Origin: Cyclobacteriaceae bacterium
GTDB taxonomy: Bacteria > Bacteroidota > Bacteroidia > Cytophagales > Cyclobacteriaceae
Reading direction: 5' to 3'
NCBI GenBank assembly: GCA_025350305.1
Contig: JANXYC010000255.1
Location: 1-38,960, forward strand
Length of the DNA stretch: 38,960 nucleotides
The translations under genes were made by a program, and so were the position numbers. This document shows positions 33,396 to 38,960 of this stretch, one piece after another (positions within the stretch are counted from its first letter, which is position 1; the number at the start of each line of letters is the position of its first letter). The notes beneath the pieces were generated by a model. The model was not told the DNA's origin, searched no databases, and was given only the letters and a program-made list of their open reading frames with translations.

Positions 33396-35588
33396 ATGAT
33401 AGTGGCAGAAGAAACAGATACATTAAAAGCGCAGCTGAAAGAATTTTTCGGATATACTTCGTTTCGGGGAAACCAGGAGATTGTCATCAGGAATATTTTA
33501 TCCGGAAAGAATACGTTTGTGATCATGCCTACGGGCGCGGGCAAGTCACTTTGTTACCAGCTTCCGGCCATGGTCAGGGACGGGTTGGCCATTGTCATTT
33601 CTCCACTCATCGCCCTGATGAAAAACCAGGTGGATCAATTGAATGCTTATGGTATTCATGCGCGGTTCATGAATTCAACCCTGAGCAAGGGAGAAATAAC
33701 CCGGTTAAAAAAGGATTGCATAAGCGGGTCGGTCAAACTTTTGTACGTAGCACCCGAATCCCTTAATAAAGAAGAAAATATTGCTTTTCTCCAAAAAGTA
33801 AACGTGTCGTTTGTCGCCATTGATGAAGCACACTGCATCTCCGAGTGGGGTCATGACTTCCGGCCGGAGTACCGCAAGATAAAGACCATGATCGCCCAAC
33901 TTGGCAATATGCCTGTCATCGCGCTCACCGCTACGGCCACACCGAAAGTCCAACTTGACATCCAAAAGAATCTTCAGATGGAGGAGGCCGATGTCTTTAT
34001 CTCCTCGTTTAACCGCCATAACCTCTACTATGAGGTGCGGCCAAAAAAAGAAACAAAAAAACAACTGATCCGATTTCTGAAAGAGCACAAAGGGAAATCT
34101 GGAATCATCTATTGCCTGAGTCGTAAAAAGGTGGAGGAGATTGCCCAGTTGCTGAGTGTGAACGGCTTTAAGGCAGCACCTTACCATGCCGGACTCGATC
34201 CCGACGTACGTGTCAAGAACCAGGATGATTTTCTCAACGAGGAAACAGACATCATTGTGGCAACCATTGCCTTTGGGATGGGTATTGATAAACCGGATGT
34301 GAGATTTGTAGTTCATTATGATGTGCCCAAGTCCCTCGAAGGATACTACCAGGAAACGGGCCGTTCAGGACGGGATGGACTCGAAGGCATTTGCCTCATG
34401 TTCTACAGTCACAATGACCTGAATAAGTTGGAGAAATTCAATAAAGATAAATCCGTTCAGGAACGAGAAAATGCCCGTGTGCTTTTGCAGGAGATGGAAT
34501 TCTATGCAGAATCACCAGTATGTCGCAGGAGACAGTTGCTCCACTATTTTGGTGAGGAGTTCATGGAAGAAAATTGCGGCTCCTGCGACAACTGTGTTCA
34601 TCCACGCGAACGATATGATGGGACCAAATCGGTGATGACCGTATTGCAGTCAGTGAAGCAAACCAACGAACGCTTTGGTCTCAACCATTTGGTGAACGTC
34701 ATCCGGGGAATTGAAGATGAGTATGTGAAAAGCTACGGCCACTTTGACCTGGCAATCTATGGAACGGGTGGAGATGAAGAAGCGGATTTTTGGAAATCCG
34801 TCGTTCGCCAGACGCTCATCTATCAGTATTTGGAAAAAGATATCGATAATATCGGTGTTCTTAAATTGTCAGAGAAGGGTAAGAAATTTCTCACCAAGCC
34901 TCATGCCATTGAGTTGGCGAGGGATCATGATTTCACTACGGCCATTGAAGACGAGGAAGTTTCTTCTGAACGGGTACCGATCAACTCAAAAGCCTACGAT
35001 GAGAAGTTATTTGAAATGCTGAAAGCGGTGCGAAAGCAAGTGGCAAAGCACAAGAACCTTCCCCCGTATGTTATTTTCCAAGACCCTTCCCTCGAGGAAA
35101 TGGCAACCACCTATCCTACCAACAAGGAAGAACTGGCTGCCGTGAACGGGGTAGGAATGGGCAAAGTCAATAAGTTCGGAAAAGAGTTTATCGAGATCAT
35201 TCAGAAATATGTTGAAGACAATGATATCGAGACAGCCGCCGATGTAGTAGTAAAGTCATCGGTGAATAAATCCAAGATCAAGATTTTCATCATCCAACAG
35301 GTCGACCGCAAAGTGGACCTGGAAGAAATTGCCCAGTCGAAGAACCTGCCGTTTGAAGAGATGCTTACTGAAATTGAAAACATTTGTTATTCAGGCACCA
35401 AGCTTAACCTTGACTACTATATTGACGAAGTGCTGGATGACAGCAAACAAGATCAAATTCTCGACTACTTCCTCAATTCCGAAACGGACAGCCTGGATGA
35501 AGCCATGAACGATTCGAACAATTCCGAATTCAGCGAAGAAGAAATGCGGCTCATGCGCATTAAGTTTCTGAGTGAGTACGCGAATTAG
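33396..35588 (+). CDS. recQ: ATP-dependent DNA helicase RecQ
   Basis: A 730-residue 3'-5' helicase of the RecF/repair network. Domains are the helicase core with Walker A MPTGAGKS (44-51), DEAH at 143-146, the RecQ loop FRPEYRK, and motif VI QETGRSGRDG (319-328). The zinc site uses C376, C394, C397 and C400. A winged-helix RQC region spans about 405-515 and an HRDC domain about 534-605. A further C-terminal extension (about 610-730) includes a helix-turn-helix-like stretch (KVDLEEIAQSKNLPFEEMLT) and an acidic tail. Such extensions are usual in Bacteroidota RecQ. It stands alone on this strand. Confidence 0.96.
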   Translation: MIVAEETDTLKAQLKEFFGYTSFRGNQEIVIRNILSGKNTFVIMPTGAGKSLCYQLPAMVRDGLAIVISPLIALMKNQVDQLNAYGIHARFMNSTLSKGEITRLKKDCISGSVKLLYVAPESLNKEENIAFLQKVNVSFVAIDEAHCISEWGHDFRPEYRKIKTMIAQLGNMPVIALTATATPKVQLDIQKNLQMEEADVFISSFNRHNLYYEVRPKKETKKQLIRFLKEHKGKSGIIYCLSRKKVEEIAQLLSVNGFKAAPYHAGLDPDVRVKNQDDFLNEETDIIVATIAFGMGIDKPDVRFVVHYDVPKSLEGYYQETGRSGRDGLEGICLMFYSHNDLNKLEKFNKDKSVQERENARVLLQEMEFYAESPVCRRRQLLHYFGEEFMEENCGSCDNCVHPRERYDGTKSVMTVLQSVKQTNERFGLNHLVNVIRGIEDEYVKSYGHFDLAIYGTGGDEEADFWKSVVRQTLIYQYLEKDIDNIGVLKLSEKGKKFLTKPHAIELARDHDFTTAIEDEEVSSERVPINSKAYDEKLFEMLKAVRKQVAKHKNLPPYVIFQDPSLEEMATTYPTNKEELAAVNGVGMGKVNKFGKEFIEIIQKYVEDNDIETAADVVVKSSVNKSKIKIFIIQQVDRKVDLEEIAQSKNLPFEEMLTEIENICYSGTKLNLDYYIDEVLDDSKQDQILDYFLNSETDSLDEAMNDSNNSEFSEEEMRLMRIKFLSEYAN

Positions 35589-35589
35589 C

Positions 35590-35636
35590 CTCACCCGGCC
35601 TCACCCCGGCCCTCTCCGGAGGAGAGGGAGTCCCAG
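35590..35636 (+). repeat. GC-rich hairpin repeat between recQ and purD
   Basis: CCCTCTCC (35610-35617), loop GGA, and GGAGAGGG (35621-35628) form a perfect 8-base stem, preceded by CCTCACCCGGCCTCACCCCGG. No T run follows, so it may be a dispersed intergenic element instead of a terminator, although it could still stop transcription from recQ. Confidence 0.5.
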
Positions 35637-35649
35637 CGGTGGAGTTTGT

Positions 35650-35657
35650 TATCTTTG
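35650..35657 (+). promoter_or_regulatory. -7 box (TATCTTTG) of purD
   Basis: TATCTTTG fits the Bacteroidota consensus TAnnTTTG exactly and lies 15 bases before the purD ATG. It directly follows the recQ-purD hairpin. No clear -33 TTG is present at the usual distance. Confidence 0.5.
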
Positions 35658-35672
35658 ATTTTGGGATAACGC

Positions 35673-36971
35673 ATGAACATCCTTCTTATTGGCAGCGGCG
35701 GTCGTGAACACGCGCTGGCCTGGAAAATCAAGCAAAGCAAACTCACCAATAAACTCTACATCGCTCCTGGCAATGCAGGCACCGCTCTGGTGGGCGAAAA
35801 TCTTCCCGTTAAAGGTGACGACTTCCAGGGCCTGGCAAAAATTTGTATCGGGAAAAATATTGACTTGATTGTCGTAGGGCCGGAAGTACCGCTGGTGAAC
35901 GGCATCCGTGATTTTTTTGAGCAGGATCATGTCCTCAAAAATATTCTTTTTGTCGGCCCGGGGAAAAAAGGTGCTGAGCTCGAGGGAAGTAAGAATTTTT
36001 CCAAACAGTTTATGCTGCGATACGGTGTGCCCACCGCCAAGGCCAAAACTTTTTCTGCGGCTCAGTTGGAAGAGGGGCTTCAGTATCTTACTACCTGCCA
36101 ACTACCCATTGTCTTAAAGGCCGATGGGCTCGCGGCAGGAAAAGGAGTAATCATTTCTGATAATCTTAAGGAAGCTCAGACTTCACTTAGGGAAATGCTG
36201 GTGAATAGACTTTTCGGAGAAGCCAGCGACCAGGTACTCGTGGAAGAATTTCTGGAGGGCATCGAGCTCTCCGTATTTGTACTCACCGATGGCAAAGATT
36301 ATGTTTTGCTTCCCGAAGCAAAAGACTACAAGCGCATTGGAGATAAGGACACAGGTCCCAATACAGGCGGAATGGGCGCTGTTTCGCCCGTGATTTTTGC
36401 AGACCGATTGTTCATGAAAAAAGTGGAGGAGAATATAATCCAACCCACTATAGCCGGATTGGACAAGGAAAAAATTCCATATCGCGGATTTATTTTCTTT
36501 GGCATAATGAATGTAAAAGGTGAACCCCATTTGATTGAATATAATGCCCGCATGGGTGACCCGGAAACTGAAGCGGTAGTAACTCGTATTCAATCCGATT
36601 TTGTAGAATTGTTGGTGGCGTGTGCTAAAGCAGAATTAAAACATAAGAAAATTGTTATCGATCCGCAATATGCAGTCACCGTCATGATGGTTTCAGCAGG
36701 ATACCCAGGCGATTATGAGAAGGGAAAAATTATTGCCGGTCTGGAACGTCCATCACCAGCGCTGGTATTCCACGCTGGGACAAAGCTTGTTGACAATAAA
36801 ATTATAACGGATGGCGGTCGCGTATTGGCTGTGACGGGGAGGGGCAAAAGTCTTCAGGAAGCCAAAAAGATAGCGTATCGATCCATTTCAGGCATTTCAT
36901 GGACGGATGTATATTTCCGAAAGGATATTGGAGTAGATTTGCTATCTGGTGGAACGCCTGAACCGGTTTGA
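35673..36971 (+). CDS. purD: Phosphoribosylamine-glycine ligase
   Basis: A 432-residue ATP-grasp enzyme of purine synthesis that joins phosphoribosylamine and glycine to form GAR. The start MNILLIGSGGREHALAWKI is the N-terminal family signature. VGPEVPLVNGI, VLKADGLAAGKGVII (ATP-binding), GPNTGGMGAVSP and the metal-binding EYNARMGDPETEAVV are all present. Length is normal and the frame is intact. It has its own -7 box, so it is probably transcribed separately from recQ. Its purine product supports GTP supply, but no functional link to the glycan genes is implied. Confidence 0.97.
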   Translation: MNILLIGSGGREHALAWKIKQSKLTNKLYIAPGNAGTALVGENLPVKGDDFQGLAKICIGKNIDLIVVGPEVPLVNGIRDFFEQDHVLKNILFVGPGKKGAELEGSKNFSKQFMLRYGVPTAKAKTFSAAQLEEGLQYLTTCQLPIVLKADGLAAGKGVIISDNLKEAQTSLREMLVNRLFGEASDQVLVEEFLEGIELSVFVLTDGKDYVLLPEAKDYKRIGDKDTGPNTGGMGAVSPVIFADRLFMKKVEENIIQPTIAGLDKEKIPYRGFIFFGIMNVKGEPHLIEYNARMGDPETEAVVTRIQSDFVELLVACAKAELKHKKIVIDPQYAVTVMMVSAGYPGDYEKGKIIAGLERPSPALVFHAGTKLVDNKIITDGGRVLAVTGRGKSLQEAKKIAYRSISGISWTDVYFRKDIGVDLLSGGTPEPV

Positions 36972-36999
36972 CTTTTCTTACACCTCGAAAAAGTTAGTT

Positions 37000-37020
37000 C
37001 CGTCCCCAACGATTGGGCGG
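37000..37020 (+). other. Small bulged hairpin in the purD-ricT gap
   Basis: CCCAA (37005-37009), loop CGA, and TTGGG (37013-37017) are extended by CCG/CGG around a two-base bulge. It lies 20 bases before the ricT ATG. It could be a weak terminator or a translation-control leader; evidence is thin. Confidence 0.2.
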
Positions 37021-37039
37021 ATTCTTAAAAACTGAAATT

Positions 37040-38212
37040 ATGGGATGTGCGTGTGGAACAAAAAAAGACGGAAAGGTTTCCGGCTGTAAAAATAATGGGG
37101 CCTGCGACACGGGCGGTTGCAACAAAATGAATGTGTTCGACTGGCTTTCCAACATGGAAATGCCCGCGGCCGATCGTTTTGATGTAGTGGAGGTTCGTTT
37201 TAAGAACGGCGGCAAGGATTTTTTCAGAAACGCTGAGAAAATGGACTTCACTACTGGTGATGCAGTAATTGTGGAAGTACAAAATGGTCATCACCTGGGC
37301 CATGTATCCCTTCAGGGTGAGCTGGTTCGTCTACAGATGAAGAAAAAGAATGTGGCAAACGATGGAGAAATAAGAAAGATCTACCGGCTGGCCCACCAAA
37401 AAGACCTGGAGAAGTATGAGGAGGTGAAGAAGCGGGAGTTGCCGTCTTTGCATCGCGGTCGCGAAATCATCCGCCAGATGAACCTTCACATGAAACTCTC
37501 GGACGTAGAATACCAGGCCGACAACATGAAGGCCAGCTTTTTTTACTCGGCCGATGAGCGGGTAGACTTTCGGGAACTGATTAAAGTGCTGGCAGGAGAA
37601 TTCAGGGTACGGGTAGAGATGCGACAAATTAGCCTGCGTCAGGAGGCTGGCAGGCTTGGCGGAATAGGAGTTTGCGGTCGTGAATTGTGCTGCTCCACCT
37701 GGTTAACTGACTTTAAAAATGTAGCCACCAGTGCCGCCCGATATCAAAATCTTTCGCTTAATCCAAGCAAGCTTTCTGGTCAATGTGGACGACTTAAATG
37801 TTGCCTGAACTACGAACTGGAAACGTATATGGAGGCACTCAAGCACATACCCGAAGTGGGCAGTCCTCTCCTGACCGGAAAAGGCGAAGCCACACTGCAG
37901 AAAACGGATATTTTCCGTAAAATCATGTGGTTTGGTTATAAAGAAGAGAATGCATGGTACCCGTTGAACGTGGATCGCGTCAACGAAATTCTTACCCTTA
38001 ACCAGGCTGGTCGTAAGCCTGCTACTCTTGAACTGAATGAGTTGGTGGAGCGTGAGCCAGTCTCTGTGTTGAACAGCGACTTGGACAGGCTTGACAAAAA
38101 ATTCAGCGACCGCGGCGGACGAAGTAAAAAGAAGTCACGCAACAGGGGCCGCGGCCGCGATGGACGACAGGGAAATCCCCAGGCTCCCCGAAATCCGCAA
38201 AGTCCTAAATGA
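37040..38212 (+). CDS. ricT: RicT/YaaT-like PSP1 domain protein
   Basis: From ATG 37040 the product (MGCACGTKKDGK) is 390 residues; an in-frame ATG at 37013 adds nine residues of no family value. The PSP1 C-terminal domain is preceded by the cysteine clusters GVCGRELCCSTW (C212, C217, C218) and GQCGRLKCCLNYE (C249, C254, C255). In B. subtilis RicT the equivalent cysteines belong to the Fe-S-containing RicAFT complex that acts in mRNA processing. The N-terminus adds five more cysteines (C3, C5, C16, C22, C27). The tail is arginine/glycine rich (RNRGRGRDGRQG) and may bind nucleic acid. The gene overlaps gldH (ATGA). Confidence 0.88.
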   Translation: MGCACGTKKDGKVSGCKNNGACDTGGCNKMNVFDWLSNMEMPAADRFDVVEVRFKNGGKDFFRNAEKMDFTTGDAVIVEVQNGHHLGHVSLQGELVRLQMKKKNVANDGEIRKIYRLAHQKDLEKYEEVKKRELPSLHRGREIIRQMNLHMKLSDVEYQADNMKASFFYSADERVDFRELIKVLAGEFRVRVEMRQISLRQEAGRLGGIGVCGRELCCSTWLTDFKNVATSAARYQNLSLNPSKLSGQCGRLKCCLNYELETYMEALKHIPEVGSPLLTGKGEATLQKTDIFRKIMWFGYKEENAWYPLNVDRVNEILTLNQAGRKPATLELNELVEREPVSVLNSDLDRLDKKFSDRGGRSKKKSRNRGRGRDGRQGNPQAPRNPQSPK

Positions 38213-38796
38213 AATCCGTACCTATAGTAGTGAAAGAGAAGCTAAGAGCTGAGAGGGAAAAGCTGAAAGCCAGCAGCAAAAAGCTAAAAGCTAAAAGCCA
38301 ACAGCCAACAGCCAAGACCCAAAACCGAACGTCCTTCTACCTATTATTCTCCTTATCGTTTCTCATTTCCTGCGACAGCAGACGTATCTACGAGGATAAT
38401 CTCGAATTTAAAGACCATGCGTGGAAAGTGACTGAAGAGGTACGATTTAGCTTTACGATTCCTGACACAGCCCGCCGATATAATTTGTACTATAACGTCC
38501 GCAATACACTGGACTATCCGTACGCCCGAATTTTTATCACCTACCATCTTTATGACTCCACGGGCAGTGAACTCTCAGGGAAATTAGTGTTTCACGATCT
38601 GTTTGACCAAAAAACAGGGCGACCCCTTGGCGACAGTGGTTTGGGGGATTTGTATGATCACCGGTTCCCCTTACTCGAACACCGCCGTTTTAGTTATCGT
38701 GGAAAATATTTAGTAAAACTCGACCAGTTCATGCGACAGGACACGCTGCAGGGCGTGGTGGCCGTTGGTGTGAGGGTGGAGGAAGATACAAAGTGA
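38209..38796 (+). CDS. gldH: Gliding motility lipoprotein GldH
   Basis: A 195-residue lipoprotein. The hydrophobic core and lipobox are FYLLFSLSFLISC, and the mature domain has WKVTEEVRFSFTIPDT, YNLYYNVRNTLDYPYARI and a GldH-type C-terminus. In Flavobacterium johnsoniae GldH is needed for gliding and for type IX secretion function. The unusual part is the first 40 residues: they are lysine-rich and derive from short repeats of AAGCTAAAAGC type (38239-38325). No ATG lies between that stretch and the signal core. The start overlaps the ricT stop, so it is probably translationally coupled. The order ricT-gldH is common in Bacteroidota. Confidence 0.9.
   Translation: MKSVPIVVKEKLRAEREKLKASSKKLKAKSQQPTAKTQNRTSFYLLFSLSFLISCDSRRIYEDNLEFKDHAWKVTEEVRFSFTIPDTARRYNLYYNVRNTLDYPYARIFITYHLYDSTGSELSGKLVFHDLFDQKTGRPLGDSGLGDLYDHRFPLLEHRRFSYRGKYLVKLDQFMRQDTLQGVVAVGVRVEEDTK
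38239..38325 (+). repeat. Degenerate AAGCTAAAAGC / CAACAGC repeat inside the gldH leader
   Basis: The bases read as imperfect copies of AAGCTGAAAGC, then AAGCTAAAAGC, AAGCTAAAAGC and CCAACAGC twice. They lie within the gldH reading frame, before the lipoprotein signal. Similar words are usual in non-coding gaps of Bacteroidota, so the stretch has probably been captured as coding sequence. Confidence 0.6.
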
Positions 38797-38890
38797 AGGG
38801 CACTGTTACAAATAACAACTAATCCTACTTTGTCAAGTTAGGCAATCTATTGAATAGCATAAGGTTGCAGCCGAAGAGCGAGTCAGAAGT

Positions 38891-38960
38891 ATGGTCACGA
38901 AGAACACAACGAACCACTACGAGTACTACGAAATCAAGGTCCAGCGGATCATTGGCCCTG
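38891..38960 (+). CDS. Possible start of a further gene (cut by the right edge)
   Basis: An ATG at 38891 opens a frame of 23 codons to the edge (MVTKNTTNHYEYYEIKVQ). It is too short to assign. In several Bacteroidota a penicillin-binding protein gene follows gldH, but this start does not show one. The run of CACGAAGAACAC-like words also resembles non-coding intergenic repeats, so it may not be a gene. Confidence 0.2.
   Translation, partial: MVTKNTTNHYEYYEIKVQRIIGP

Noticed and set aside
33332-33766. A 144-codon plus-strand frame overlapping the start of recQ
   Set aside because: It lies in another frame of recQ, whose helicase motifs are intact, and its product has no family-like sequence.
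33705-34316. A 203-codon minus-strand frame within recQ
   Set aside because: It is antisense to the conserved helicase core and is explained by codon structure of recQ.
38239-38325. Short repeat considered as a CRISPR or other array
   Set aside because: The units are 8-11 bases, imperfect and without spacers, so this is simple repeat sequence.

Overview
The window looks like a chromosomal segment of a Bacteroidota bacterium, probably of the Cytophagales type. The evidence is a GldH gliding lipoprotein next to a RicT/PSP1 gene, a GWxTD-domain protein, a DUF2723 membrane protein, a secreted multi-PKD protein, and several matches to the Bacteroidota -7 promoter element TAnnTTTG. Shine-Dalgarno sequences are not obvious, and several genes seem to start with GTG or TTG.

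Layout. Positions 1-2352 (minus) hold the N-terminal 784 codons of a large secreted protein with a propeller-like region followed by PKD domains; it runs off the left edge. Positions 2492-18584 (minus) form one long glycan operon. In transcription order it encodes an ABC-2 permease (Wzm), its ATPase with a C-terminal extension (Wzt), a TylF-type methyltransferase, a second methyltransferase, a family 2 glycosyltransferase (GT), a small ORF, a GT-A protein, a third methyltransferase, another family 2 GT, an FkbM methyltransferase, a family 4 GT, a family 2 GT, a decayed epimerase, a family 61 GT, an 80-residue orphan, an asparagine-synthase-type amidotransferase, a family 4 GT, a decayed methyltransferase and a final family 4 GT. 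A divergent family 4 GT follows at 18651. Positions 19673-26087 hold a polymerase-like membrane protein, GDP-fucose synthesis genes (fcl, gmd), a TPR protein, a small membrane protein and a sugar aminotransferase.

From about 26.2 kb the content becomes core: a DUF2723 protein, a methyltransferase, a GWxTD protein, rlmB, manC, recQ, purD, ricT and gldH. ManC, Gmd and Fcl together give the path mannose-1-phosphate to GDP-mannose to GDP-4-keto-6-deoxymannose to GDP-L-fucose, which can supply the glycosyltransferases. Wzm/Wzt would then export the finished, possibly methylated, glycan.

No tRNA, rRNA, CRISPR array, transposase or phage gene was recognised. No stretch over 300 bases lacks a gene or gene remnant. 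I found no clearly new biological system. The most unusual items are two gene remnants within the glycan operon, two unassigned small ORFs (one behind its own promoter-like box), an apparently repeat-derived leader on GldH, and a polymerase-like protein beside an ABC-type export system.
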